This document shows positions 8,462-16,694 of a DNA stretch of 64,000 nt, in pieces (the stretch's first letter is position 1; the number at the start of each line of letters is the position of its first letter). This DNA comes from CATOSD01 sp034422735 (GTDB lineage: Bacteria > Chloroflexota > Dehalococcoidia > Lucifugimonadales > CATOSD01): NCBI GenBank assembly GCA_034422735.1, contig DAOUJL010000051.1, forward strand, positions 28,963 through 92,962, in the 5' to 3' direction. Both the position numbers and the translations under genes were made by a program. The notes beneath the pieces are model-generated. The model was not told the DNA's origin, made no database searches, and was given only the letters and a program-made list of their open reading frames with translations.

Positions 8462-9313
8462 ATGCTGGCAGACTTCTTCGGAAACCTGGAGCGGCTGGCC
8501 GCCGATCTCTATCCGTACCGCTTCCCGATAGGCGTGATCATCCTGATAATCGTCGCGGCGGTGGTCTACTACGCCTACCTCAGGGGACTTCACCTGTGGG
8601 CGTGGCAACGGCGACTGTGGGTGACGATCATCGGCATACCAGTGCTGGTGGTGCTGGGGATCGTGGCGTGGGACCTTGGGTCGCCGCTGTTCGTCAACGT
8701 CACAGTGGAGGAGGAGTTCCCGTTCGCCTATGCGGCGGAAGTGCCGGATGACATGACCATGGAAGAGATCGAGATGGTGATGTCGACCGTTGCGAAGATG
8801 GACAGGATGCCGGTTGCCGAGCCAATGCCGGAGATGCTGGGCGGAGCGTCCACGTTCCAAGGCAGCTTCACGCCGGCGTCGCAGTTGACGCCTACGGCGG
8901 TTCCGCAAGCGGCCGCCACGCCGGAACCGGCGGCGCAGCCGGACGCCGCCGCTCCTCAGCCAACAAGGCTAAAGTCGGGCGAGTTCCGCGACGCCGACGC
9001 CCTGCACAAGGGCAGCGGCCAGGCGCTGATTTACGACCTGCCGGGAGCGAACAAGCTGCTGCGGCTGGAGGACTTCAAGGTCACGAACGGGCCGGAGCTT
9101 CACGTGCTGCTGTCCCAGGACCCGGACCCCATGAGGCACTCGGACCTGGAGGCGGCAGGCTTTGTGGATCTGGGCCTGCTGAAGGGCAACATCGGCAACC
9201 AGAACTACGAGATTCCCGACGACGTGGACGTGTCCGCGCAGCAGAGCGTGGTGATCTACTGCTACCCGTTCCGGGTGGTGTTCAGCGTGGCGACGCTGGC
9301 GGACGCGAACTGA
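8462..9313 (+). CDS. Membrane-anchored DM13-domain protein
   Basis: 283 residues. Two hydrophobic segments (about residues 22-42 and 54-73) anchor it. An acidic, Met-rich stretch and a Pro/Ala/Thr linker follow (about 120-170), and then a C-terminal domain. That domain has SGEFRDADALHKGSGQA, LRLEDFKVTNGPELHVLLS and the terminal QSVVIYCYPFRVVFSVA. This pattern, with a single conserved Cys near the end, matches the DM13 domain, which is linked to electron transfer or adhesion; its true chemistry is poorly known. The start ATG 8462 is 30 nt after rdgB. The domain should face outside the cytoplasm. Confidence 0.8.
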   Translation: MLADFFGNLERLAADLYPYRFPIGVIILIIVAAVVYYAYLRGLHLWAWQRRLWVTIIGIPVLVVLGIVAWDLGSPLFVNVTVEEEFPFAYAAEVPDDMTMEEIEMVMSTVAKMDRMPVAEPMPEMLGGASTFQGSFTPASQLTPTAVPQAAATPEPAAQPDAAAPQPTRLKSGEFRDADALHKGSGQALIYDLPGANKLLRLEDFKVTNGPELHVLLSQDPDPMRHSDLEAAGFVDLGLLKGNIGNQNYEIPDDVDVSAQQSVVIYCYPFRVVFSVATLADAN

Positions 9314-9331
9314 CCGTATGGAGACGCGCGC

Positions 9332-10504
9332 ATGAAGATAACCAACGTCGAGACGTTCATCGTCGACGCCGGCTGGCGGCCCTGGACGTTCGTCAAGGTG
9401 GAGACCGACGAGGGCATCACCGGCTGGGGCGAGTGCAGCGACGGGCGGACGCCCAGGGGCGTTTGCGGCACCATCGAGGACTTCAAGCCGGTGCTCATCG
9501 GCAGCGACCCGAGGGCGTTCGAGATGCGCTTCTGGGACATGTACCGCGTCTCGCGGCAGAGTCCCGGCGGTATCGCGTCCAAGGCCATCGCCGGGGTCGA
9601 ACTGGCGCTCATCGACATCAAGGCCAAGGCGCTGGGCATTTCGGTGGTGGAGCTGTTCGGCGGCCCGACGCGCGACAGCGTGCGGGTGTACTGGTCGCAC
9701 TGCGGCACGTCTCGAATCCGCAACCACGAGCTGATTGGCGTGCCGCCGCTCACCAGCATGGCGAGCGTGACCGAGCTGGGAAGGGAGGTCGTGGAGAGGG
9801 GATTCACGGCGCTGAAGACGAACATACTTGTGCCGGGCGATGACCCCTACGTTCACGGGCCGGGATTTGCCAGCGGCCAGGGATCGACGGACCAGATAGT
9901 CAGCATCGAGCTACTGTCGCACATCGAGGAGCTGATCGGCACGTTCAGGGACGCGGTCGGGCCGAACGTGGACATCAACCTCGATCTCAACTTCAACTTC
10001 AAGCCAGAGGCGTCCATGCGCATCGCGAAGGTGCTGGAGCAGTTCAACATGCTCTGGCTCGAGATTGACATGTACGACCCGCAGGCCATCCTGCAGATCA
10101 AGCAGTCCACGTCGACCAGGATATGCACAGGCGAGAACCTGTATTACATGCGCGAGTACCTACCCTACTTTCAGCTACACGCGGCGGACATCTTCATGAT
10201 CGACGTGCCGTGGAACGGGTTCAGCCAGTCCAAGAAGGTGGGCGACCTGGCGGAGGTGTTCCAGCTCAACGCCGCGCCGCACAACTACTACAGCCACCTG
10301 TCTTCGTTCATGAGCGCGAGCCTATGCGCGGTGCTTCCGAACGTGCGCATCATGGAGATCGACATCGACGACGTGCCGTGGAAGGACGAGCTCACGACCA
10401 CGACGCCCGATATCGCCGACGGCTACATGACGGTGCCGACCGCCCCGGGCTGGGGCGCGGATATCGTCGAGGAGGTGGCGCTGGCGCACCCCTGGACGCG
10501 CTAG
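9332..10504 (+). CDS. Mandelate racemase/muconate lactonizing-type enzyme (enolase superfamily)
   Basis: 390 residues with an N-terminal capping domain (1-115) and a TIM barrel. Candidate Mg ligands are Asp218 (DLN), Glu244 (WLEID) and Glu268 (CTGEN), at the ends of successive strands. Lys162 (LKTN) and His317 (APHNYY) are placed as the acid/base pair of sugar-acid dehydratases in the mandelate racemase subgroup. The usual EP after the second ligand is EID here, which makes substrate assignment unsafe. It probably acts on a sugar acid or other alpha-proton carboxylate. It starts 18 nt after the DM13 gene, so the two are likely co-transcribed. Confidence 0.88.
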   Translation: MKITNVETFIVDAGWRPWTFVKVETDEGITGWGECSDGRTPRGVCGTIEDFKPVLIGSDPRAFEMRFWDMYRVSRQSPGGIASKAIAGVELALIDIKAKALGISVVELFGGPTRDSVRVYWSHCGTSRIRNHELIGVPPLTSMASVTELGREVVERGFTALKTNILVPGDDPYVHGPGFASGQGSTDQIVSIELLSHIEELIGTFRDAVGPNVDINLDLNFNFKPEASMRIAKVLEQFNMLWLEIDMYDPQAILQIKQSTSTRICTGENLYYMREYLPYFQLHAADIFMIDVPWNGFSQSKKVGDLAEVFQLNAAPHNYYSHLSSFMSASLCAVLPNVRIMEIDIDDVPWKDELTTTTPDIADGYMTVPTAPGWGADIVEEVALAHPWTR

Positions 10505-10574
10505 CAGCCCCCAGGGGCGGATGCCAGGGGCCGGCGCCGGCTGGGCGCGGCCGGTGCGGCAGACTGCGGAGAGT

Positions 10575-11948
10575 CTACGAGGCGCCTATCTCGCTTTCGA
10601 CTTCGCCGATGGCCCGGTCGAGTCCTGCAACTATCTGGTCGACTTCTTCGTGGGTAATGCAGAGCGGCGGCCCCAGGCCAACGGTCTGGCCGGCGCAGCG
10701 CAGGATGAGTCCTTCGTTGTGGAACTTCTCGGTAAGGCGGTCTCCCAGCTTCAGGTCGCTGGGGAAGTAGGTCTTGGCGTCGCGGTCGCTGACGAACTCG
10801 ATGCCGAGCAGCAGACCGATGCCGCGGACGTCGCCGATGATCGGGTGGTCCTCTTTCAACTCTCTCAGCTGCTCCAGGAAGTAGGCTCCCACGTTGGCTG
10901 AGTTTTGCACCATGCCCTCGTCTTCGATTATCTCGATGTTCTTCAGCGCGGCAGCGGCGGACACGGGATGGCCGCCAAAGGTGAGGGCCTGCCGGAAGAT
11001 GTTGTCCTCGCCGGCGAAAGAGTCCGCAACCTCGCTGGAAACTATGGTCGCGGCAAGGGGCAGGTAGCTGCTGATAACGCCTTTGGCGACGGTCATGATG
11101 TCCGGGACGACGTCCCAGTGTTCGACAGCGAACATTTTGCCGGTGCGCCCGAAGCCGCAGATCACCTCGTCCGCTATCAGCAGGACGCCGTAGCGGTTGC
11201 AGATTTCCCTCAGCATGGGCCAGTACTCGTCGCCGGGCACGGCGGCGGCGGAGGCCGCGGAAACCGGCTCGGCGATGACAGCGGCGACTGTCGACGGGCC
11301 GTGGAATAGAATCAGGTCCTCGATGGCTTGGGCGCAGCGGACCGCGCACTCCGACGGGGATGCGCCCCCCAGCTCGCAGCGGTACGGCAGAGGCTGCGGG
11401 GCGTGGACCATGCCCGGGTAGGCCGGCTCGAAGTCCTCCCGGACGGCCGTGCCGGCACCGCCCAACCACAGGACGCCTCCGGTCATGCCGTGATACGAAC
11501 CCCTCCTGCTGATCACCTTGTACCGGCCGGTCTCTCCCCGGCGCTTGTGGTAGCTGCGGGCGATCTTGAGCGCGGTCTCGTTGGCCTCGGAACCGCCGCT
11601 CACCGGCCAGGTGCGCTCCAGGCTTCCCGGCGCGATCTGCGCCAGTTTCTCGGCGAACATCACGGTGGGAGCGGTGGTAGTGCCTTGGGGAAAGTAGGGG
11701 AGCTTCAGCATCTGCTCGTAGGCGGCGTCGGCGATCTCGGTGCGTCCGTAGCCCGCGTTAACGGAGTTGTAGCCACCGTTGACGTCGATCCAGGATTTGC
11801 CGTCGGAGTCGGTGACCCTCACGCCCGCGCCACCGACCATGATGCGCGGCTCGCCGTCCTCCGCCATCTGCGTCCAGTCGCGGTTGTGCATCCACAGGTA
11901 CTTCAGGGAGCTTCTGCGAAGGGCTTCGCTGTCGGAAATCGTAACCAT
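10575..11948 (-). CDS. Class III aminotransferase (glutamate-1-semialdehyde/omega-transaminase type)
   Basis: PLP enzyme of 457 residues. SGGSEANETA (117-126) binds the cofactor phosphate, Asp260 in LLIADEVICGFGRTG contacts the pyridine nitrogen, and Lys289 in MTVAKGV is the Schiff-base lysine. The full length and order match omega-amino acid:pyruvate or GABA-type transaminases; it is not clearly hemL, since no haem genes are near. ATG 11948 has GGAGGAC 5 nt upstream. The frame could extend to 12176, but that would cross the hairpin at 11981-12009. It follows the NHL gene on the same strand. Confidence 0.92.
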   Translation of the reverse strand: MVTISDSEALRRSSLKYLWMHNRDWTQMAEDGEPRIMVGGAGVRVTDSDGKSWIDVNGGYNSVNAGYGRTEIADAAYEQMLKLPYFPQGTTTAPTVMFAEKLAQIAPGSLERTWPVSGGSEANETALKIARSYHKRRGETGRYKVISRRGSYHGMTGGVLWLGGAGTAVREDFEPAYPGMVHAPQPLPYRCELGGASPSECAVRCAQAIEDLILFHGPSTVAAVIAEPVSAASAAAVPGDEYWPMLREICNRYGVLLIADEVICGFGRTGKMFAVEHWDVVPDIMTVAKGVISSYLPLAATIVSSEVADSFAGEDNIFRQALTFGGHPVSAAAALKNIEIIEDEGMVQNSANVGAYFLEQLRELKEDHPIIGDVRGIGLLLGIEFVSDRDAKTYFPSDLKLGDRLTEKFHNEGLILRCAGQTVGLGPPLCITHEEVDQIVAGLDRAIGEVESEIGAS

Positions 11949-11980
11949 TGCAAGTCCTCCTGACTGGCCACAGAAAGCAA

Positions 11981-12009
11981 CGAGGGCAGCCCAAGACGGG
12001 CAACCCTCG
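11981..12009 (-). terminator. Stem-loop after the NHL gene, before the aminotransferase
   Basis: On the minus strand CGAGGG and CCCTCG (12004-12009 with 11981-11986) close an inner GCCC/GGGC stem. The sequence then reads TTGCTTTCT. This looks like a weak intrinsic terminator or attenuator between the NHL-repeat gene and the aminotransferase gene. Confidence 0.5.
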
Positions 12010-12040
12010 CGCCGATTGCTCTGTTGTCGCTGATTTGCAG

Positions 12041-13051
12041 CTATATGTTGAACTGCGGGTCCCGGTAATCGGTGAGCTTGTTGTAGATCTGTATGCGGTG
12101 GCGCTGGGAGTCGACGACCATCAGCCTGGACTTCTCGTCGTCGAAGATGACCGCCATGGGCAGCGCGAACCGCCACTCAGGCTCCAGGCTGTAGACGCGC
12201 CGGCGCGCCTTGTACACGTCCGGGTTGCCGGCCACGTACTGGCGCTGCCACTTGGACAGCTCCTGGGCGTCGCCCGCGAAGATCGTGATGGGCGCGCCCT
12301 CGCTGTCGAAGCAGCCAACGCGGTTGTTGACCCAGTCGCACACGTAGATGTCACCTTGTGGGTCCACCGCGACGTCCGATGGGTGATCGAACTGGTCCTC
12401 GCCGGTTCCCTGGCTGCCGATCGAGAACAGGAATCCGCCGTCGGAGTCGAACTTCTGCATCCGGTGGTTCCTGTGGTCCGCCACGTAGACTGCGCCGGAG
12501 CCGTCGGTGGTGACGCCCCAGGGCGAGTCGAACTCGCCCGGACCGTCGCCCTTGCATCCCCAGGTGGCGATGCTCTCGCCGTCGGGCGTCAGCTTCTGGA
12601 CGCGGTGGTTGAGGGTGTCCGAGACGATGACGTTGTCGTCGCCGTCGACGGCGATGCCGGATGGGCGGTCGAACTGGCCCTCCCCGGACCCCTGCTCGCC
12701 GAACGTGCGGACGAAGTTGCCTTCCCGGTCGAACACGGTGACGCGGTTGAGCCACTCGTCGGTCACGTAGATGTTGCCGTTGCTGTCGATGGCGGCAGCG
12801 GTGGGCCAGACGAACTCGCCCTGGCCGGCGCCGGATTTGCCAATCTGACCGACTATCTCCTCGTCGCCGGGAACCGGCCCGATTGTGAGCTTCATCAGGT
12901 TTCCGCCGTTGCGCCTGCGCATGACGAGGTAAACGTCATCGCCGTCGCCCAGCGCGAGCTGGACGATTCCGGTGAGCTGGCGGCCGCCCACGACGTGGCT
13001 GAAGTCGTAGACGCGGTTGGATACGATTCTGGTTAGCATGTTGGTTGTCAT
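12041..13051 (-). CDS. NHL-repeat beta-propeller protein
   Basis: 336 residues. At least four NHL units are readable between about residues 65 and 240. Each has the form G.GEFxxPxGxAVDxxGNIYVxDxxNxRVxxFDxxG; GQGEFVWPTAAAIDSNGNIY and EGQFDRPSGIAVDGDDN are the clearest. Such propellers are binding scaffolds, sometimes lyase-like. No signal peptide is visible, so it is probably cytoplasmic or exported in an unrecognised way. Starts at ATG 13051 or 13039 are equally possible. It lies between DUF1501 and an aminotransferase in a same-strand cluster, separated from DUF1501 by dispersed repeats. Confidence 0.85.
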   Translation of the reverse strand: MTTNMLTRIVSNRVYDFSHVVGGRQLTGIVQLALGDGDDVYLVMRRRNGGNLMKLTIGPVPGDEEIVGQIGKSGAGQGEFVWPTAAAIDSNGNIYVTDEWLNRVTVFDREGNFVRTFGEQGSGEGQFDRPSGIAVDGDDNVIVSDTLNHRVQKLTPDGESIATWGCKGDGPGEFDSPWGVTTDGSGAVYVADHRNHRMQKFDSDGGFLFSIGSQGTGEDQFDHPSDVAVDPQGDIYVCDWVNNRVGCFDSEGAPITIFAGDAQELSKWQRQYVAGNPDVYKARRRVYSLEPEWRFALPMAVIFDDEKSRLMVVDSQRHRIQIYNKLTDYRDPQFNI

Positions 13052-13203
13052 CAGTACACCCTCACCCTAACCCTCTCCCTCGAGGGAGAGGGACGCGGGT
13101 TGGTTTCTTTTCACCCCCATCCTGACCTTCCCCCATCAAGGGGGAAGGGACTCTGAGATGCCTCCCCCATCGAGGGGAAGGGACTCCGGGATGGGTTCTT
13201 CGA
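13052..13203. repeat. Cluster of dispersed palindromic repeats between DUF1501 and NHL genes
   Basis: Three units lie in tandem. A C/T-rich unit with a CCTCTCCC-loop-GGGAGAGG core is at 13057-13093. A unit with core CTTCCCCC-loop-GGGGGAAG is at 13113-13152, and a shortened copy is at 13161-13187. The same units recur in other gaps of this window. They could form hairpins in read-through mRNA from the DUF1501 gene. Confidence 0.8.
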
Positions 13204-14334
13204 TTAGATGAACGCGGGCTTTTCGAAGGTGCCCTCGACGATCGGCACGGCGTCCAGGCCGAGCCAGTCCTCGAGCACGGTCGAATAGACACTGCGGAAG
13301 TCCATGTTGGGTACGAGGTCGCCCTGCTCGAGGTCGCTCGCCCTGGTGGAAGGATAGACGCCGTACTGGCCGCCCTTCACCTGGTTGCCGATCATGAACG
13401 AGACGCCGCCCGCTCCGTGGTCGGTGCCGGAGCCGTTGTCGTAGACGCGGCGCCCGAACTCGGAGAAGACGAGCATCGCGACGTTGTCCGCCGCGTCGTG
13501 CTCTTCGAGGTCGTCGAAGAAGTCGCGAATCGCGTCCGAGACGTCCCGCCACAGCGTGGCGTGCGAGCCCATCTGGTCGGCGTGGGTGTCGAAGCTGCCG
13601 TGGTCGCAGTAGAACACGCGCGTGCCGAGGTCGGCGGTGTGCACCTGCGCGATGCCCTTCAGCTTGCGGGCGATGCTGGTGTCCGCATACTCGATGGAAG
13701 AGGAGTATTGCTGAGGCGCGACCTTCAGGATGTCGGCGCCCTTGAGCGCGTCCAGTCCGGTCTGGCCCAGGAAGTCCATCACAGGCCCGGTGCCCATGGC
13801 GGGCGCGTACATGCGCTTGTAGCGCTCCAGCACGCGGTTGCGCTTCTGCTCCTGCGAGATGTCAGTCAGCAGGCCGTAGTTGTCCAGGTCCTCGACCGTC
13901 GCCACCGGCACGCCGGGGGCGGCGAGAGCGCGGAACAGGCTGGGGCCCATGCTGACTGCGGTTACGACGTTTTCCTTGTTGGGGTCTATCTCGCGGACGG
14001 CGCGGCCCAGCCAGCCCTCGGTGCCCAGCTTGTCCGGCTCGCAGGTGTGCCAGATGTCCATCGACCGGAAGTGGGACCGGGGCGAGTTCTCGTAGCCTAC
14101 GCCGTGCAGAATCGCAACCTTGCCCTCGTTGTAGAGGTCCCGCATGGGCGCCATGTTGGGGTGGAACCCGATGTGGTTGTCGATCGCCAGCACTTCGTCG
14201 TCGGCGATGTTCACGTAGGGGCGGTAGTCCCTGTAAAGGGAGTCCCCATAGGGCACCACGGTGTTCATGTAGTCGTTCCCGCCGGTGAGCTGTAGCACTA
14301 CCAGGACGGGGTCTTTGGTATCACCGTTGTTCAC
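13204..14334 (-). CDS. DUF1501 family protein
   Basis: 376 residues starting DPVLVVLQLTGGNDYMNTVVPYGD, the family's hallmark N-terminus, followed by GFHPNMAPMRDLYNEGKVAI and, near the end, VFSEFGRRVYDNGSGTDHGAGG. DUF1501 proteins belong to the alkaline phosphatase/sulfatase-like clan, but no enzyme activity is established. Many have a Tat signal; here none is present. The start is GTG 14334 with GGAG 6-7 nt upstream. It is paired with the DUF1800 gene 68 nt upstream, the usual arrangement for these families. Confidence 0.92.
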   Translation of the reverse strand: MNNGDTKDPVLVVLQLTGGNDYMNTVVPYGDSLYRDYRPYVNIADDEVLAIDNHIGFHPNMAPMRDLYNEGKVAILHGVGYENSPRSHFRSMDIWHTCEPDKLGTEGWLGRAVREIDPNKENVVTAVSMGPSLFRALAAPGVPVATVEDLDNYGLLTDISQEQKRNRVLERYKRMYAPAMGTGPVMDFLGQTGLDALKGADILKVAPQQYSSSIEYADTSIARKLKGIAQVHTADLGTRVFYCDHGSFDTHADQMGSHATLWRDVSDAIRDFFDDLEEHDAADNVAMLVFSEFGRRVYDNGSGTDHGAGGVSFMIGNQVKGGQYGVYPSTRASDLEQGDLVPNMDFRSVYSTVLEDWLGLDAVPIVEGTFEKPAFI

Positions 14335-14402
14335 TTTGTTCTCCTCTCAAACCAACTGCCAGGTTTGGAACCGGGGCGCGAGCGCCCCGGTCGTGCTCCG
14401 CC

Positions 14403-15800
14403 TTAGGCGAACTGGTACTCTCTGAGCGATACGATGAGCTGCAGGATCTCCGCGACCCGCTCCTCGGATTCCGCGGCCTTGTCGGCATCCCAGCAGAGAT
14501 CGCCGTCCAGCGCCACGTGGGAGATCAGCTCCTTGCGGGAGTTCTCGTTGATGTCCAGCGGCCCCATCAGGTCCAGGCAGGTGTCGACAAGCGCTTCCGG
14601 TGTGCCGGAGCCCGCCTTCACCCTGTCCAGTATGGACCGGATGCCGGGGCGGGACACATCACCGACCATCTCGGCGACGAAGTTGGTGCGCTTCATGAGC
14701 GAGCCGCTGTTTATCCACTCCGCGCCGGAGTGCCAACCCTCGACGCTGGGCGGGTTGAGCAGGTCCTGGCCCATGTAGGTGATCTCGTTGGACCAGTCGA
14801 ACACCTCGGGGCAGGGAAGCTCGGTGTCGCCCACGAAGCGGAGCGCGCCAATGACGACCTCGGTGGGGTTCTTGACCTTGTTGAAGCGAGACTCCTTGAA
14901 GAAGTCGGAGTTGAAGAGCACCCGCAGCGTCGTCCGCATGTCGTAGCCGGACTCCATCAGCGTGTCCGCCAGCAGATCCACCGCCTCGGGGTTCGTCGGT
15001 GGAGTAACCGACCATGCGGGCACCTGAGGCTCGTCGGCCACGAAGAAATTGTACAGGTGGCGCGCGATGAATATGGCGGTCGCGCGCTGTCGCAGTACGA
15101 TGTCGATTATGTCTTCGCCGTTGAAGTTGCCGGTGTGGCCCAGGAAGGTCTTCTCGCCGTTGTCGTGGTCCTCTTCACGGTACTCGAAGTACCAGTCCCA
15201 CCTGCCCATGTGGAACCTGGGCAGCTTGGGGGACATGGTCCAGCCGGTAAAGGCGCGGGAGCACTCCCTCACGTCCGTCTCGGTGTAGTTGCCCACGCCC
15301 ATCGTGAACAGCTCGAGCAGTTCCCTGCCCCAGTTTTCGTTGACGGCGGTGGCGTGGTTCTCGTTGTTGTCCAGCCAGTAGATCATGCCGGGGCACTTGG
15401 CGACCTCGAGCAGGATGTCGCGGTAACCGCCCAGCCCCTTCTCGCGGAACATGTCCACCATGTCGATGATCTCGTCGTAGTGGTCCACCTTGGAGACGCC
15501 GGTGGCGAAGATCTGATGGTAGAAGAGGCACAGCTTCTCCTGGAGCGGCGCCCTCGTGTTGATCATGCGCCACACCCATCCGGACTGGCCTATGCCGCCC
15601 AGCGTGCCGGGCTTCCACTGGAGGAACTGGTAGCGCAGGAACTCGTAGATGTCGACTGGCTCCTGGCTCTCGGGATGAAGCAACTCCTCTACGGTCGCCT
15701 CGTACCCTTTCGCCGCCCTCGCCTCAAGCTCGTCCCTGGTCGCTCCGAATCCTGCCCTACGCATCAGATGCGCCATCAGTTCGATGTCGGTGTTGCTCAT
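14403..15800 (-). CDS. DUF1800 family protein
   Basis: 465 residues. LMAHLMRRAGFGATRDELE at the N-terminus, NHATAVNENWGRELLELFTMGVGNYTE in the middle and NPPSVEGWHSGAEWINS towards the end define the DUF1800 family, whose function is unknown. ATG 15800 is chosen over an in-frame TTG at 15806 because AAGGAG sits 8 nt before it. It is the first gene of the minus-strand set DUF1800-DUF1501-NHL-aminotransferase. No signal peptide is seen. DUF1800 and DUF1501 proteins are thought to act together, possibly on a polymer at the cell surface; that role is not proven. Confidence 0.92.
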   Translation of the reverse strand: MSNTDIELMAHLMRRAGFGATRDELEARAAKGYEATVEELLHPESQEPVDIYEFLRYQFLQWKPGTLGGIGQSGWVWRMINTRAPLQEKLCLFYHQIFATGVSKVDHYDEIIDMVDMFREKGLGGYRDILLEVAKCPGMIYWLDNNENHATAVNENWGRELLELFTMGVGNYTETDVRECSRAFTGWTMSPKLPRFHMGRWDWYFEYREEDHDNGEKTFLGHTGNFNGEDIIDIVLRQRATAIFIARHLYNFFVADEPQVPAWSVTPPTNPEAVDLLADTLMESGYDMRTTLRVLFNSDFFKESRFNKVKNPTEVVIGALRFVGDTELPCPEVFDWSNEITYMGQDLLNPPSVEGWHSGAEWINSGSLMKRTNFVAEMVGDVSRPGIRSILDRVKAGSGTPEALVDTCLDLMGPLDINENSRKELISHVALDGDLCWDADKAAESEERVAEILQLIVSLREYQFA

Positions 15801-15935
15801 AGGCAATACTCCTTCGGACTATGCTCCGCCGCGCCGCCATGCAGAAGCCTGCCGCGGGCCGCGCGAACTCGCTGTTATGGCACAAGACTAGCAAACGCGA
15901 AAAACAGTGTCAAACGTTCGGGTTGGACTCGCGGG

Positions 15936-15984
15936 GCCTTTTCGTTCTCCCCCTCCCCTCTCCGGCCAGGAGAGAGGGTCAGGG
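15936..15984. repeat. Shared block i, copy A (palindromic, C/T-rich)
   Basis: The sequence contains CTTTTCGTTCTCC, then CTCTCCGGCC, and closes with GAGAGAGGGTCAGG. It matches 41857-41900 in content and orientation with small length changes. The core can fold as CCCTCT/AGAGGG. Confidence 0.6.
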
Positions 15985-16001
15985 TACCTAGGCGCGGCTC
16001 T

Positions 16002-16057
16002 CGGAAAAATCTGCTCGATTCTGCTTCATTCTGCCCATTTCGTAGCTGGGCGGGCCG
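16002..16057. repeat. Shared block ii, copy A (56 bp)
   Basis: Aligns without gaps to 42051-42106, with 50 of 56 positions identical by hand count. The right end, TAGCTGGGCGGGCCG, is invariant. It has no coding potential and no match to any RNA family I can recognise. Confidence 0.75.
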
Positions 16058-16189
16058 TCCTCTTTGTGTTCAGTCGCGTCTCACCGGTGTCAGGTTTGGC
16101 GCAGCATGAGACAGGGCCGCGACCCGTTCGGCAGGCTCAGGGCAGTCTCCATCCCCAGTCCACAACCGGCGGCCACAGCGCTCGCTAGG

Positions 16190-16218
16190 TAGAAAGTAGC
16201 ACGTTCGTGCTATAGAAT
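16190..16218 (+). promoter_or_regulatory. Promoter with 16-bp palindromic operator in its spacer, copy A
   Basis: -35-like TAGAAA (16190-16195), then TAGCACGTTCGTGCTA (16197-16212), a perfect inverted repeat except for the central two bases, then -10 TAGAAT (16213-16218). The spacing between boxes is 17. The same arrangement recurs at 42363-42391. A dimeric repressor binding here would block RNA polymerase. No gene follows directly. Confidence 0.6.
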
Positions 16219-16282
16219 CAAGAGGGGTCTGGGCTCGTATCTGTTCAGAGTCAATGAGGCGAGTCTGGACAAGGGGCCTTCG

Positions 16283-16363
16283 CCCCCATCCTAACCTTCC
16301 CCCGTCAAGGGGGAAGGGAAAAGAGGAAGGCACGTCACCTTCCCCCGTCCAGGGAGAAGGGAC
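16283..16363. repeat. Two dispersed palindromic repeats
   Basis: A full unit (CCCCCATCCTAACC, then CTTCCCCC-loop-GGGGGAAG) at 16283-16320 is followed by a variant (CTTCCCCCGTCCAGGGAGAAGG) at 16336-16363. It is the same family as the copies at 13113, 25506, 25955 and 28200. Confidence 0.8.
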
Positions 16364-16664
16364 AAGCTGAAGAAAGGGCTACTTGACATAAGATCGGGGA
16401 AGTGGGGCTGAGAGTGGGAATTCTTGTGCCATGTGCATGGAAACTTCGAGACGCTGGCGAGATATGGGTGTGGCGTTTGGGTTACGCGGCTGGGAAGGTT
16501 TGAGACACGATTTTTGGGGTGGTTGCGGGGAAGGGACAAACGGAAGGGGCGTTGGGCGACGTATGGGGTAAGGGCGGCGGTCGCGTGGAAATGCCAAATT
16601 GGACCCCGGCGAAACGTGGGCCGCTCGTCGAAGGGTGATTCCGGTAGTCGTTTGCCGTCCAGAT

Positions 16665-16694
16665 TTGACATTTCGGTAGTGTTGCGCTTACTCT
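16665..16694 (+). promoter_or_regulatory. Probable promoter of the ABC importer operon
   Basis: Perfect -35 TTGACA (16665-16670), 18-nt spacer, weak -10 TACTCT (16689-16694). It lies about 120 nt upstream of the first permease gene. Confidence 0.5.

Noticed and set aside
10575..11948. Glutamate-1-semialdehyde aminomutase (hemL)
   Set aside because: The fold matches class III aminotransferases in general, but no haem genes are near and the sequence has no feature that singles out HemL.
13057..13187. CRISPR array
   Set aside because: The tandem units are palindromic, of unequal length and without regular unique spacers; no cas genes are near.
16197..16212. Calling the palindrome a LexA (SOS) box
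   Set aside because: The arms (AGCAC/GTGCT) differ from the GAAC-N4-GTTC type, no SOS gene follows either copy, and lexA is not in the window. The family of the regulator is left open.
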